From Paraglaciecola hydrolytica (lineage in GTDB: Bacteria > Pseudomonadota > Gammaproteobacteria > Enterobacterales > Alteromonadaceae), in NCBI RefSeq assembly GCF_001565895.1, contig NZ_LSNE01000003.1:508541-566285 (forward strand): a stretch of DNA of 57,745 bases, written 5' to 3'. The notes beneath the pieces were generated by a model that saw only the letters and a program-made list of their open reading frames with translations, searched no databases and was not told the DNA's origin. Made by a program: the position numbers and the translations under genes. Below, one piece after another: positions 12,559-22,933 of the stretch (positions are counted from its first letter, which is position 1; every line of letters starts with the position of its first letter).

Positions 12559-14934
12559 TTACTGTTTAAACTTTTCGCCCAAATATAACCAAGTTTCAAC
12601 CACAGTATCCGGATTTAACGATACGCTATCAATGCCCTGCTCCACTAACCATGCGGCAAGATCTTCATGGTCTGATGGGCCTTGGCCACAAATACCCACG
12701 TATTTACCGCGTTTTTTGGCAGCCTGTATTGCCATGGCTAATAAGGCTTTGACTGCAGGATTTCGCTCATCAAACAAATGGGCAATCAAACCTGAGTCAC
12801 GATCAAGCCCTAAAGTCAGCTGGGTTAAATCGTTAGAGCCAATAGAGAAACCATCAAACATATCAAGGAATTGATCAGCTAGCAGTGCATTGGATGGCAG
12901 TTCACACATCATGATCACTCTTAAGCCATTTTCACCTTGTACCAAACCTTCTTCAGCCAGTAAATCAATGACTTGCTGACCTTCTTCCAAAGTACGAATA
13001 AAGGGGATCATGATCTCAACGTTAGTTAAGTCCATAAGATTACGCACCCGTTTAATGGCTTCGCATTCCAGCGCAAAACAAGGGCGGAAATCCTCAGAAA
13101 TATAACGACTAGCACCACGGAACCCTAACATGGGGTTTTCTTCATGGGGTTCATACTGAAACCCACCGACTAAATTAAAGTACTCGTTAGATTTAAAGTC
13201 AGACATGCGTACGATGACTTTTTTCGGATAAAAGGCCGCGGCAATAGTTGATATACCTTCTACCAGTTTTTCAATATAAAACTCTACAGGGGATGTATAG
13301 CCCGAAATCATGTCGGTAATTTCAGCTTTAACATCCTGTGGTTGTTCATCAAAATTAAGCAAAGCCTTAGGATGCACACCTATCATGCGATTGATAATAA
13401 ATTCTAAGCGCGCTAAACCCACACCTTCATGGGGTAAACGAGCAAAATCAAAAGCACGATCCGGATTACCCACATTCATCATGACTTTTAAAGGTACTGG
13501 CGGCATGGCGTCTATTCTTGATGTCACCACATCAAAACCTAATACATCTCCGTAGATAAAACCGGTATCACCTTCGGCACAAGACACCGTAATTCGATCG
13601 CCATTGGTGATCAAATCAGTGGCGTTACCACAGCCAACAACCGCAGGAATACCTAACTCACGAGCAATGATCGCCGCATGACAAGTACGTCCACCACGAT
13701 TGGTAACAATGGCCGAGGCTTTTTTCATAATGGGTTCCCAGTCGGGATCGGTCATGTCGGTGACCAATACATCACCCGGCTGAATTTTATCCATTTCCGT
13801 CACTGAGCCTAAAACTTTAGCCACACCAGCACCAATCTTGTGACCGATTGCGCGGCCTTCACACACGACTTTAGCTTCACCTTTTAAACGAAAACGTTCG
13901 ATGACTTGCACATCTTCGCGGCTACGCACGGTTTCAGGACGTGCTTGCACGATATATAACTTGCCATCTATACCGTCTTTGGCCCATTCAATATCCATGG
14001 CACGTTTATAATGGCGCTCAATGATTAAGGCCTGTTTGGCAAGCTCCATGACTTCGTCGTCAGTTAAAGAAAACTGTTTGCTCAAAGTTAAGTCGTTATC
14101 AACGATTTCGACTTGTTTGCCATGACTCATGTCGCTGGAGTAAATCATCTTAACCAGCTTGCTACCTAGGTTGCGGCGCACAACCGCCGGTTTGCCTTTT
14201 TCAAGAGTCGGTTTATGTACATAAAATTCGTCAGGATTAACCGCGCCTTGCACCACCATTTCGCCTAAACCATAAGACGAGGTAATAAAAACAACGTCTT
14301 CAAAGCCCGATTCGGTATCAATAGAAAACATCACGCCGGAAGCAGAACAATCACTGCGCACCATCCGCTGCACACCAGCCGATAACGCGACACCTTTGTG
14401 GTCGTAGCCCTGATGCACACGATAAGAAATTGCACGGTCGTTAAACAAGGAAGCAAATACGTGTTTGATCGCCACCATTACCGCGTCGTAACCTTTTACA
14501 TTCAAAAAGGTTTCTTGCTGGCCAGCAAACGAGGCATCGGGCATATCTTCTGCGGTTGCTGATGAGCGCACGGCAAAAGAAGCTTCCTCGCCAGCTTCAC
14601 CTTGCAAGGTTTCAAAAGCCGTTTTAATCGCTTGCTCAAGCTCGGGTAAAAATGGGGTTTCGATGATCCAATTACGAATGGTTTCTCCTGCCTTGCCTAA
14701 GGCTGGAATATCATCAACATCGAGGCTATCGAGCAGGGTGTGGATACGTTGCTCCAAACCACTTTGCTCAAGAAATAAATTAAACGCATTCGCTGTGGTG
14801 GCAAATCCCCCCGGAACTTGCACTCCGGCATTGGCCAAATTAGATATCATTTCACCTAATGAAGCGTTTTTACCACCCACTACACCTACATCGCCCATTC
14901 CTAGTTGCTGATACCACAGTACGTGTTCTTGCAT
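12559..14934 (-). CDS. ppsA: Phosphoenolpyruvate synthase
   Basis: The product has 791 residues. It converts pyruvate and ATP to PEP, AMP and phosphate for gluconeogenesis. The N-terminal ATP-grasp domain carries [11 protein letters not shown] and [20 protein letters not shown]. The phosphohistidine domain has the swivelling His at residue 419 in [14 protein letters not shown]. The C-terminal PEP-binding barrel includes IGSNDLTQL and [10 protein letters not shown]. The ATG at 14934 has GGAG nine bases upstream; a TTG at 14949 is also in frame but less likely. It is divergent from ppsR, its regulator, across about 207 bases. Confidence 0.98.
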   Translation of the reverse strand: MQEHVLWYQQLGMGDVGVVGGKNASLGEMISNLANAGVQVPGGFATTANAFNLFLEQSGLEQRIHTLLDSLDVDDIPALGKAGETIRNWIIETPFLPELEQAIKTAFETLQGEAGEEASFAVRSSATAEDMPDASFAGQQETFLNVKGYDAVMVAIKHVFASLFNDRAISYRVHQGYDHKGVALSAGVQRMVRSDCSASGVMFSIDTESGFEDVVFITSSYGLGEMVVQGAVNPDEFYVHKPTLEKGKPAVVRRNLGSKLVKMIYSSDMSHGKQVEIVDNDLTLSKQFSLTDDEVMELAKQALIIERHYKRAMDIEWAKDGIDGKLYIVQARPETVRSREDVQVIERFRLKGEAKVVCEGRAIGHKIGAGVAKVLGSVTEMDKIQPGDVLVTDMTDPDWEPIMKKASAIVTNRGGRTCHAAIIARELGIPAVVGCGNATDLITNGDRITVSCAEGDTGFIYGDVLGFDVVTSRIDAMPPVPLKVMMNVGNPDRAFDFARLPHEGVGLARLEFIINRMIGVHPKALLNFDEQPQDVKAEITDMISGYTSPVEFYIEKLVEGISTIAAAFYPKKVIVRMSDFKSNEYFNLVGGFQYEPHEENPMLGFRGASRYISEDFRPCFALECEAIKRVRNLMDLTNVEIMIPFIRTLEEGQQVIDLLAEEGLVQGENGLRVIMMCELPSNALLADQFLDMFDGFSIGSNDLTQLTLGLDRDSGLIAHLFDERNPAVKALLAMAIQAAKKRGKYVGICGQGPSDHEDLAAWLVEQGIDSVSLNPDTVVETWLYLGEKFKQ

Positions 14935-15141
14935 TCCTTCAGTCTCCAAAATGAATTTTTAGGGTTATTAAGCGTTTTACGTAAAACTAATTTCTGATTT
15001 ACGAATTTTAATTTTCTGGTCGAAAAATATATATTTCTCAATAGGCTAGCTTTTTGCGTGGGGGATTTTAGAATGTTGCTCATACCAAAGTAAAATTTAA
15101 TTTTTTCTGTAATTAAATTACAACAATGTTAAGGAAATGTT

Positions 15142-15954
15142 GTGAGAACAGCTTATTATATTTCGGACGGAACGGCCATCACCGCGGAGGTTTTTGGCCA
15201 CGCACTCCTCTCCCTGTTTACGATGGAGTTTAAACACCTCACCATTCCCTTTGTAGAAACCCCCGAAGAGGCGCAACAAGTTGTTAACAAAATATCTGAA
15301 AGTTTTCAAGATGACGGACAACGTCCTTTAGTGTTTTACACCATAGTGAATGTTGAGGTACGTAAAATCATCTCAAAATCAGTGGGCATTAATTATAATT
15401 TTCTCGATCAATTTGTCGCACCTTTAGAAAAGGTCTTGGGGATCCCCTCTAAACCCGAAAAACATCGCACCCACAGTATTCACGAAAAAACCTACGACAT
15501 TCGAATCGAGGCTGTAAACTATGCACTCGCCAACGACGATGGTACAAACTTAAAAGATTATAGCGAAGCCGATATTATTTTAGTTGGGGTGTCGCGCTCA
15601 GGTAAAACTCCCACCAGTTTGTATCTGGCACTACAGTACGGCATTAAAGCCGCCAACTATCCGTTTACCGAAGATGACATGGGCGATGTATTAAAAATGC
15701 CACCGGCCCTCAGACGCTTTAAAGACAAGTTATTTGGCTTAACCATTGAAGCAGATCGTTTACATCACATACGCTCAGAAAGACGCGCCAATAGCCGCTA
15801 TGCATCCTTAGCCCAATGTCGGATGGAGTTACGCGAAGTAGAAAATTTATATCGCAAAGAAAAGATCCCTTTTTTAAACAGTACTCGTTATTCTATCGAA
15901 GAAATTTCTGCCAAAATCCTCGCTCAAACTGGCTTACAGCGACGAAAATACTAA
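15142..15954 (+). CDS. ppsR: PEP synthase kinase/pyrophosphorylase PpsR
   Basis: The product is 270 residues of the DUF299 family. The protein inactivates PEP synthase by ADP-dependent phosphorylation of a Thr next to the catalytic His and reactivates it by phosphorolysis. A P-loop GVSRSGKT is at residues 149-156; ISDGTAITAE at the start and ENSRYAS-like ANSRYASLAQCRME near the end match E. coli YdiA. Translation begins at GTG with AAGGA seven bases upstream. Its target ppsA is the divergent neighbour, the usual arrangement. Confidence 0.96.
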   Translation: MRTAYYISDGTAITAEVFGHALLSLFTMEFKHLTIPFVETPEEAQQVVNKISESFQDDGQRPLVFYTIVNVEVRKIISKSVGINYNFLDQFVAPLEKVLGIPSKPEKHRTHSIHEKTYDIRIEAVNYALANDDGTNLKDYSEADIILVGVSRSGKTPTSLYLALQYGIKAANYPFTEDDMGDVLKMPPALRRFKDKLFGLTIEADRLHHIRSERRANSRYASLAQCRMELREVENLYRKEKIPFLNSTRYSIEEISAKILAQTGLQRRKY

Positions 15955-16028
15955 AACATAACTTTGGACTTAAATAGGCTATCTAAACTTATTGTGCTGT
16001 GCCTAGTGTAACCAACATCAACACATCA

Positions 16029-17252
16029 TTATTCTTTTAGATAGTTCATCGCTTGATCTGCCCAGGTGAGTGATTCACGATAACAACGATTGATCAGACA
16101 GATTTCTTGATTACTTAATTGTTCAAAAATTTGATTATCAAAACGCTCAATGGCCATATAATTTTTAAGCAATCGTCCCATATTATTATCCTGGCCAATT
16201 AGTGCGACTTTTATGCGTGCATCCAACATTAAATGCTCAAGTATGTTTTCTAGTTTAACCTCAAAAATTGCCTCAATCCCAGACAAAAGGCCCACCAAAA
16301 AACATTCAGAAACGTCAGATTTCAATAATTTATCTTGTGAGCATTCGGCATATAAAGATAACGTTTTGGCTCGTATTAAGATAGTTCTAAACAACTCAAT
16401 AGGTTGTTTAGTTTGTGAGACTAAAGTTAAGATCATAGCCCACTGTTTCACCACATTTAAACCCAAAATAACCACCGCATCTTTTACCGATGTCACTTCT
16501 CTTACTAGCTGATAGAGTGGACAATTTATTAAGGCTATTATCTTTACAGTCAAAACAGGGTCGCGCGCAATTAGCTCTGCTACCTCATTAACTTCAATAT
16601 CATCACGACTTAATTGCGATACCAAATGCAGAGCCGAGCGCTGATTTACATTGATTTTTTTCCCTTGAATAAGGGTGGGTCGTTCGAAATAGTAGCCCTG
16701 AAACAAATCAAACCCCAATTCTCGACAGGTTTCATATACAGCTTGAGTTTCAACTTTTTCTGCGAGTAATAAACAACCTGTTTGCTTTAGTGCTGGTAAG
16801 GTGTTTTTAAGCAGTGCAAAATCCACATCAATAACATCTACTTTGATGATTTTTAAATACTCAAAAAACGGCGTTTTAAATTTTTCTAATAAGTAGTCAT
16901 CAAGAGCAAATTCAAAACCTTGCCGTTTCAATTGCTTCAATTTTTCTAAAACCAACTCACTAGGTTCAACCGTCTCTAAAATTTCAAAGATCAGGTTTTG
17001 TGGAGCCACAGGGAAAAAGTCATCGGCCAATAAAAACTGCTCATCAATATTGAGCAACATGGGTAAATCTAAATTGACATTGTCACTTAATATATTGGTA
17101 CAGGTATTGATCAATAGTTCACGAGTAGCCATCAGGTTTCTATCCGTTTTTGACGAACGTAATACATTACCTCTGTATAAAATTTCGCTAGCCACCATTT
17201 TGTTATTCACATCGAATATGGGCTGTCTGGCTAACAATATTGTTTCGTCCAT
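16029..17252 (-). CDS. EAL-HDOD signalling protein (YuxH/CdgJ type)
   Basis: The product has 407 residues: an EAL-family domain at about 1-200 and an HDOD (non-catalytic HD-related) domain at about 205-395. Several EAL residues survive: SEIL for EAL, N in LLNIDEQ, IFEILE, ALDDYL in place of DDFG, IKVDV, and AEKVE in place of AEGVE. Cyclic-di-GMP cleavage is therefore possible but not assured. Family members such as Vibrio CdgJ affect motility, as far as I recall. The ATG at 17252 has AGGAA about seven bases upstream. It diverges from a hybrid histidine kinase across 277 bases in which I see no clear operator. Confidence 0.87.
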   Translation of the reverse strand: MDETILLARQPIFDVNNKMVASEILYRGNVLRSSKTDRNLMATRELLINTCTNILSDNVNLDLPMLLNIDEQFLLADDFFPVAPQNLIFEILETVEPSELVLEKLKQLKRQGFEFALDDYLLEKFKTPFFEYLKIIKVDVIDVDFALLKNTLPALKQTGCLLLAEKVETQAVYETCRELGFDLFQGYYFERPTLIQGKKINVNQRSALHLVSQLSRDDIEVNEVAELIARDPVLTVKIIALINCPLYQLVREVTSVKDAVVILGLNVVKQWAMILTLVSQTKQPIELFRTILIRAKTLSLYAECSQDKLLKSDVSECFLVGLLSGIEAIFEVKLENILEHLMLDARIKVALIGQDNNMGRLLKNYMAIERFDNQIFEQLSNQEICLINRCYRESLTWADQAMNYLKE

Positions 17253-17529
17253 TGAAAAATTCCTACTTGAGTAACTTTGGTTTAATTAAGTAATGACCAA
17301 TTTAAAATTTACAAGCCTTTGCCGAATTCTAAAACAGAGCTCGTTTAACTAAATGTTGAACTTTAATATTAGCAGAGCTTTGCAAAACTTTAGTGAGTAG
17401 AGTCATCATTGTTAATTCACAAGAGGCAAAAAATAATTTAAGTATATATTTTCATTATACATTTGCCTTAGTCGACTTGTAGTCATAATCTGATAGCGTA
17501 GGTAATAATATAGGCATTAAAATTACGTT

Positions 17530-20169
17530 ATGAATAAGGCAAGCATTTTCGACAAAGCGAAGGCTCAAGCTGTAATCGATTTATTTATTCATCCGGTAAT
17601 GGTGTTAGATAATCAGTTAAATTTAACGTCCGCCAACAAAGCTTTTCAACTTGACTCTGTGTTAGTCGAAAACCAATCAGCTTTAATCGAAAAAGCAAAA
17701 ATATTGATGCAAGGTGAGCAAGAACTTGTTTTTTGGCAACATGAGAAAACTGAAAAATTACTCACTGCCATGCCTATGGCTCATGGCCGAACACTGATCA
17801 AAATAGCCAATTCTAAACCGTCAGCCTTGGCCAAACGTTACAACAACTTGCTTAATGTTATCGATCAAATGTCCGATGCCATCATTATTTGTAACAACGA
17901 CAACAGCATTGATTTAATCAATGAACAATTTCAAAGTATTTTTCCTTTTACTCGCGCCGAAAACCAGCACAATACTAATCTACTGGAGTTTCTGCGAAAC
18001 GCCATACTCACTATCTATCCCGATGATGTTGCAAGACAAAATTTATATTTTCGTTATTTAGAACGCCGACTGAACAAGAAACAAGAATGTTCTTTTAGTT
18101 TTTCTTTGCCGAACGGCCAATTTTATGAATATCGCGACAGTATTACTTTTAGTGGCGAAAGAATTGGCTTGCTGGTTAATGAATCGACGCATAAGGCGTT
18201 ACAAGCCCAACTAGAAAATGCCTATAACGAAGCTAATGAGTTAAGTCATGCCAAAAGTAATTTTATGGCTGCAATGAGTCACGAAGTACGTACTCCACTT
18301 AACGCGCTAATAGGCCTGTTGGATCTATCGTCGCTTGAGCCTCAGCTACAGTCACACGAATATATCAGACGCATGTCCAATAGCGCCTCATCATTATTAC
18401 GCTTAGTAAATGCCGTGTTAGATTTTAGTAAGTTTGATGCCCAAAAAGTAGAATTAAGAGCAATTAATACTAACCTCAGAAAATTATGCGAAAGGGTAAT
18501 AGAAAACTTTTCCGGTCATGCCAAGACAACCGCCGTATTGCTTTATGTAGACCCTAATTTACCGAAAGAAGTTTCTGTAGATGAAATGCGCCTTAGTCAG
18601 GTTTTATCTAACCTTATCAGCAATGGCCTTAAGTTTAACCAAAGCCTTCATCCTGAACTAAGTGTCGTTGTGCGACCTGATGAATTAAGCGGTTATATTA
18701 CCTTCACCATCAGTGATAATGGCATTGGTATCGCAGCTGAAGAGCAAACATCAATTTTTAACTTGTTTTCACAAGCTAACCATAAAATTCACGGTAAATT
18801 TGGTGGCACAGGATTGGGCCTTAGCATTTGCCAAAAAATTTGTGAATTAATGAATGGTGAAATTTATTTAAAAAGCGAGTTAGGTAAAGGCTCAAATTTT
18901 GTCGTGCAGTTACCTTTGTTGGCTGCGGAACCAAGTGAAATAGACTCAATAGACACCCACGGATTTGCCGACACTATTATTGCCACCAATGATCCTTATT
19001 TTTATCGAATACTACAGTTTTATGCTGAGACCTTAAGTTTCAAAACTCATTATTATGAGGCTTTACCAAAACAACTAACTCCCACCGAAATGCTATGTAT
19101 CAACACTTATTTTCTAAAGGATCAAATCAGCCTCAATCATTTCCCTAATGCTCAGTTAGTTTATCTTTCTGATAATATTGACGAGGAATTCAAACACAAC
19201 AACCATGTTGTTCATCGCACCCCAGTGTTTATCGATGAATTAATTACTATCGCACAACGCAAATCTAGTCAACCAGCAAGTGTAGAGCAGCAAATTTCCT
19301 ACTCTGCAAAATCTAAGTTAAGAGCCTTAGTGGTTGAAGATAACAGCGATAATATGTTTGTACTTAAGAAACAATTTAGTACCTGTGGTATCGATACCTG
19401 TTTCGCCATGTCAGCTGAAGAAGCGGTGATCTTTTTTGAACAGCAAAACTTTGATCTGGTTATTAGCGATTATCAAATGCCCGGCGTTTCAGGTGCAGAA
19501 CTGCTGACTATTTTAAGAGAAATAGAACAAGCGGAAGATAGGCCAGTGGCCACCATGTTAATTTTAACCGCGGATAAAACGCCCCGTTGCAGTGAAGAAT
19601 GCACCAGCAGTGGGGCCGATAAAATACTCATGAAACCATTAGTTTTGCGGGAATTAGCCGAACTCATTGCAGCCAAAGAGCAACAATTATCAGCACGTCC
19701 TCCTGCCAATAAAAAACCAGAAGTCCTCAATGAGTTGCCAACCAAAGATGCAGACATAACATTTAATGACACTGACTTTTTTATTGATGAACGGCTATTA
19801 GAAAAACAACAAGACTCGAATTCACTGTTAAATTTAGACCAACTCCATGACATCATAGGGCATATTGAGCCACAGGAAGAAATACAATATTTGCAACAGT
19901 TTGCCACCAATTTAAATAATGTAATGGCCAATATGGAAGCCGCTGCCATGGCACAAGATTGGATTAAATTGGGGAAATTGGCACATAGTTTAAAAAGTAG
20001 CGCCATGATAGTGGGTGCTATGCAGTTGAGAAATCAATGTGAATTGATTGAAGAGGCTAGTGAACATGCACTTAATACCAACCAAATGTCAGCATTGTGG
20101 CAAGACGTAAAACAAAGCATTCATGTTTTACAAAACAATATCATTGAGCATTATAGCAACCATGAATAG
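17530..20169 (+). CDS. Soluble hybrid sensor histidine kinase with receiver and Hpt domains
   Basis: The product has 879 residues and no transmembrane segment, so it is cytoplasmic. The order is: PAS-like segment (about 15-80), PAS (about 100-220), HisKA with H251 in MSHEVRTPLN, HATPase_c (N and G boxes; GGTGLGLSIC), a degenerate receiver-like stretch (about 475-585), a true receiver with D647 in ISDYQMPG, and a C-terminal Hpt with H819 in LAHSLKSSA. All phosphorelay residues are in place. It overlaps the next gene, a response regulator, by eight bases. The signal is unknown; PAS domains suggest a cytosolic cue. Confidence 0.93.
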   Translation: MNKASIFDKAKAQAVIDLFIHPVMVLDNQLNLTSANKAFQLDSVLVENQSALIEKAKILMQGEQELVFWQHEKTEKLLTAMPMAHGRTLIKIANSKPSALAKRYNNLLNVIDQMSDAIIICNNDNSIDLINEQFQSIFPFTRAENQHNTNLLEFLRNAILTIYPDDVARQNLYFRYLERRLNKKQECSFSFSLPNGQFYEYRDSITFSGERIGLLVNESTHKALQAQLENAYNEANELSHAKSNFMAAMSHEVRTPLNALIGLLDLSSLEPQLQSHEYIRRMSNSASSLLRLVNAVLDFSKFDAQKVELRAINTNLRKLCERVIENFSGHAKTTAVLLYVDPNLPKEVSVDEMRLSQVLSNLISNGLKFNQSLHPELSVVVRPDELSGYITFTISDNGIGIAAEEQTSIFNLFSQANHKIHGKFGGTGLGLSICQKICELMNGEIYLKSELGKGSNFVVQLPLLAAEPSEIDSIDTHGFADTIIATNDPYFYRILQFYAETLSFKTHYYEALPKQLTPTEMLCINTYFLKDQISLNHFPNAQLVYLSDNIDEEFKHNNHVVHRTPVFIDELITIAQRKSSQPASVEQQISYSAKSKLRALVVEDNSDNMFVLKKQFSTCGIDTCFAMSAEEAVIFFEQQNFDLVISDYQMPGVSGAELLTILREIEQAEDRPVATMLILTADKTPRCSEECTSSGADKILMKPLVLRELAELIAAKEQQLSARPPANKKPEVLNELPTKDADITFNDTDFFIDERLLEKQQDSNSLLNLDQLHDIIGHIEPQEEIQYLQQFATNLNNVMANMEAAAMAQDWIKLGKLAHSLKSSAMIVGAMQLRNQCELIEEASEHALNTNQMSALWQDVKQSIHVLQNNIIEHYSNHE

Positions 20170-21409
20170 CACTAAGGAAAGTCACATTGTTCTATTTATC
20201 ACTCAACCAGATAGTGATGAATTAGTATTATCAACTCTACAAAAACATTACTCTCACTTAACTAAATGCACCCAACTCAAAGATGTGTGTAAATTGTTGG
20301 TCGATAAAACACCTAAAGTGTTTTTAATGACTGGAGATACCCTCGAAAAAAGTCTGTATAACTATTATCGTTCCTTAGATGCTGTCAGTAATTACGACAT
20401 CTGTGAACACAGAGTTGTCGCTTTAATTCCAAGGCAAAGTGAAGCAGAAGCTTTTGAAGCCTACAAAGCTAAAATAATCGATGATTATATGGTGGCGCGT
20501 CCCATTTATGAGATGCACCGCATTATATTAATCTGTGAACATCTGTTTATTGAACTGGGTATAGAGCCCGCGCAGGGTCCATTAGATACAGCTAAAACCA
20601 ATCAACAACTTGATAAATTTGCTGAACCATTAAAACAGTCTATGCAAAAAGGCTTGGCCCGCAAAGAAGATCTAAAACATGCTTTTGAGCACAGTGTGAT
20701 TGAAATCGATAATGCATTGGAACTTGCTACTAGTAAAATTCAAATGAATCAGTCGGTTACCTTAGATATCAGGCGCTTAAAAGAAACGTTAGCGTCAATT
20801 CGTTCGGATGAAATTAGACCTGAGCTGCTTAAACTCCAATCTAAAGCACTCTTGCTATTAGAAAAAGCATTACATTTTGCCCAAGATGAGGACGAAGAAA
20901 AAGCAGCCCTGACTGCTGGAGACGCCGATATTGAGGCCGATGAAACCAAGAAAAAACCCAAACAAGAGTACGCATTTAACCGACTTTATCAGCAAAACAT
21001 CGATCCTGAAGCATTGTTAAAAGAATCAAGTAATTTACCCAATATATTACTGGTAGAAGACGACATCATCAGCTCACAATTAACTAAGATGTTGTTAGCC
21101 AATTATTCGGTTCATTTAGAAACAGTAGCAAATGGTCGCCAAGCTTTTGCCAATTTAACCAGTAAAAAATATGACTTAGTGTTAATGGATATAAATTTAC
21201 CTGACACCAATGGAATTTATATACTAGACCAAGCAACTTCTGGCAGTAGTATTAATAAAGACACCCCTATCATTATGTTATCGGGTAATAAAAACAAATC
21301 CACAGTGGCCAAAGCGTTAGAGCGAGGAGCTAAAGGGTACATTATCAAACCTTTAGATAAATCCACTGTTGGTAAACTCTTCACCCGTTTTCTAAATAAA
21401 AATAAATAG
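20162..21409 (+). CDS. Response regulator with degenerate N-terminal and intact C-terminal receiver
   Basis: The product has 415 residues from the ATG at 20162, which overlaps the kinase stop (ATGAATAG). A longer frame lies inside the kinase gene. The N-terminal ~125 residues have a receiver-like pattern but lack the acidic cluster and clear phosphoacceptor. The middle (about 150-250) is helical with coiled-coil character. The C-terminal ~120 residues form a full receiver: LLVEDD, D343 in LMDINLP, LSGN, and K in YIIKPL. No DNA-binding or enzymatic output is present, so it may act by protein contact or relay. The partner is almost certainly the kinase upstream. Confidence 0.88.
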   Translation: MNSTKESHIVLFITQPDSDELVLSTLQKHYSHLTKCTQLKDVCKLLVDKTPKVFLMTGDTLEKSLYNYYRSLDAVSNYDICEHRVVALIPRQSEAEAFEAYKAKIIDDYMVARPIYEMHRIILICEHLFIELGIEPAQGPLDTAKTNQQLDKFAEPLKQSMQKGLARKEDLKHAFEHSVIEIDNALELATSKIQMNQSVTLDIRRLKETLASIRSDEIRPELLKLQSKALLLLEKALHFAQDEDEEKAALTAGDADIEADETKKKPKQEYAFNRLYQQNIDPEALLKESSNLPNILLVEDDIISSQLTKMLLANYSVHLETVANGRQAFANLTSKKYDLVLMDINLPDTNGIYILDQATSGSSINKDTPIIMLSGNKNKSTVAKALERGAKGYIIKPLDKSTVGKLFTRFLNKNK

Positions 21410-21423
21410 GAAAAACACCTAAG

Positions 21424-22107
21424 ATGTTTACTCACTTTGAGCCAAGCCTAGTGCAATTTTTACGCGACCTTGCAGCCAATAACGATCGAGAATGGTTTAA
21501 CGCCCATAAACAAGATTACGAAGATAAAGTCCGCACACCAGCTTTAGCTTTTATCGAGGCTATGGAGCCTTGGATCCGTATGGTATCGCCCCACTATGAG
21601 GCTTCAGCCAAAAAAGTCGGCGGCTCGTTAATGCGGGTTTATAAAGACGTGCGCTTTTCTAAAGACAAAGCGCCATTTAAAACCAATGTGGGTATTCAAT
21701 TCAGACATGAAGTAGGTAAAGACGTACATGCGCCAGGTTTTTATTTGCACATTGCGCCAAATGAAATATTTTTAGGCGTTGGCACTTGGCATCCCGATCC
21801 CATCGCCTTAAAAACCATCCGCGAGCACATTGTCGCTAAACCTGGGCCTTACCAAGATGCCATTGAACACCAGCCTTTTCGGGATTTCTATGAATTAGCC
21901 GGCGATAGCCTGATACGCCCACCCAAAGGCTATGACGCTAATCATAAACTTATCGAAGAAATCAAACGTAAAGACTTTATTGCTCTGTGCAAACTATCAG
22001 AAGCAGACTTGTATCAAGGGGATTTTTGTAAACTAGTGGCCAGTCGTTTTGGTCGCGCCCAGCCATTTCAAAAATTTATCTGTGAGGCGCTTGGCTTACG
22101 TTTTTAA
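21424..22107 (+). CDS. DUF2461 family protein
   Basis: The product has 227 residues. The conserved pattern FLRDLAANNDREWFNAHK at the start, then GGSLMRVYKDVRFSKDKAPFKTN and PGFYLHIAPNE, identifies the DUF2461 / TIGR02453 family, which has no established function. It is probably cytoplasmic, with no signal peptide. It begins 14 bases after the response regulator, so it may be the third gene of the kinase operon. A strong hairpin terminator follows. Confidence 0.85.
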   Translation: MFTHFEPSLVQFLRDLAANNDREWFNAHKQDYEDKVRTPALAFIEAMEPWIRMVSPHYEASAKKVGGSLMRVYKDVRFSKDKAPFKTNVGIQFRHEVGKDVHAPGFYLHIAPNEIFLGVGTWHPDPIALKTIREHIVAKPGPYQDAIEHQPFRDFYELAGDSLIRPPKGYDANHKLIEEIKRKDFIALCKLSEADLYQGDFCKLVASRFGRAQPFQKFICEALGLRF

Positions 22108-22129
22108 CCATAGCGATTCTAATGCTTAG

Positions 22130-22173
22130 CACCGGTGTTGTTGTACAAGCTACAACTTGGCACCGGTGGTTTT
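22130..22173 (+). terminator. Terminator after the DUF2461 gene, overlapping the rnfH 3' end
   Basis: Two copies of the self-complementary word CACCGGTG (22130-22137 and 22161-22168) enclose GTTGT / ACAAC. This gives a nested stem of about 15 bp followed by GTTTTATT. The right arm encodes the C-terminus of the convergent rnfH gene, so the coding end doubles as a terminator arm. Confidence 0.7.
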
Positions 22174-22476
22174 ATTAGCTCGGCCTTCGTCCTTCGCTTT
22201 TTCTGCTCTCACCCGACGCGCCTCTTTAGGGTCGGCGATTAAAGGTCGGTAAATCTCTATTCTGTCACCTACTTTAGGGCAATCTGAAAGTTTACAAGTA
22301 CGATTCCAAATACCGACCTTTTGTACATCAAGATCGATTTCAGGAAAGCGTTTGATAATACCAGAGGCTTTAATAGCTTGTTCAACTGTGGTGCCTCGCT
22401 CTATTACCACTTCAAGCAAAGCTTGTTTTTCAGGTGTAGCGTAAGCGACTTCAATAGATATTTGCTGTTCGGTCAT
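22150..22476 (-). CDS. rnfH: RnfH family protein (UPF0125, PasI-like)
   Basis: The product has 108 residues with a ubiquitin-like beta-grasp pattern: [18 protein letters not shown] at the start, then QKVGIWNR and [19 protein letters not shown]. The ATG at 22476 has AGGAG seven bases upstream; the longer frame lies inside ratA. In E. coli the pair ratA-rnfH has also been described as the pasTI toxin-antitoxin module, which is disputed. It starts one base after the ratA stop, so it is translationally coupled to ratA. Confidence 0.92.
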   Translation of the reverse strand: MTEQQISIEVAYATPEKQALLEVVIERGTTVEQAIKASGIIKRFPEIDLDVQKVGIWNRTCKLSDCPKVGDRIEIYRPLIADPKEARRVRAEKAKDEGRANKTTGAKL

Positions 22477-22477
22477 C

Positions 22478-22918
22478 TTAAGCTCCTGAGCTATAAATTT
22501 GTTTAGCTCGTTCAGTAAAAGCCACCACCATATTGCTAGCAATGGCGTTAAATACTTTGCCAAAGGCAAATTCAACCAATTTACTCGAAAAAGCAAAATC
22601 CAGATTGAGTTCAATCTTACAGGCGCTGGCATTCAACGTTTTGATCGTCCAGCCACCTGTGAGTTCAGAAAACGGCCCATCCACTAAATTCATTTGAATA
22701 TATTCACCCCGTTTTAAGTTGTTTTGCGTGGTAAACCATTGTTTAACCCCCGCTTTAGAGATCAACAACGAGGCCCGCATACTCTCTTCATCTTGCGCCA
22801 GCACTTCAGTTTGCGCACAGCCCGGAATAAATTCTGGATAACGAGCGACATCATTAATTAAATCAAACATCGCTTCTGCGCTATAACCAACCAGAGCGCT
22901 ACGTGACACATTGGGCAT
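22478..22918 (-). CDS. ratA: RatA/PasT, START-like protein of the COQ10 family
   Basis: The product is a 146-residue START/polyketide-cyclase fold protein ([29 protein letters not shown] at the N-terminus, described here by residues 6-35). E. coli RatA was reported to bind the 50S subunit and block subunit joining; the family also resembles ubiquinone-binding COQ10. It heads the ratA-rnfH operon. In E. coli, smpB is the divergent neighbour; here smpB is about 8.7 kb away and a stress cluster lies in between. A dispersed repeat copy starts just upstream of the start codon. Confidence 0.92.
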   Translation of the reverse strand: MPNVSRSALVGYSAEAMFDLINDVARYPEFIPGCAQTEVLAQDEESMRASLLISKAGVKQWFTTQNNLKRGEYIQMNLVDGPFSELTGGWTIKTLNASACKIELNLDFAFSSKLVEFAFGKVFNAIASNMVVAFTERAKQIYSSGA

Positions 22919-22933
22919 TTATTCTTCCACCGA

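Noticed and set aside
14901-15083. A 60-codon minus-strand frame over the ppsA start
   Set aside because: It overlaps the ppsA ribosome-binding site and start in another frame, with no family likeness.
19473-20006. A 177-codon minus-strand frame inside the hybrid kinase gene
   Set aside because: It is antisense to the receiver and Hpt coding region; it has low-complexity Ser-rich content typical of a shadow frame and no ribosome-binding site.
22478-22918. ratA-rnfH as a toxin-antitoxin module (pasTI)
   Set aside because: The toxin claim is strain-dependent in E. coli; the genes are conserved housekeeping neighbours and nothing here shows an antitoxin logic.
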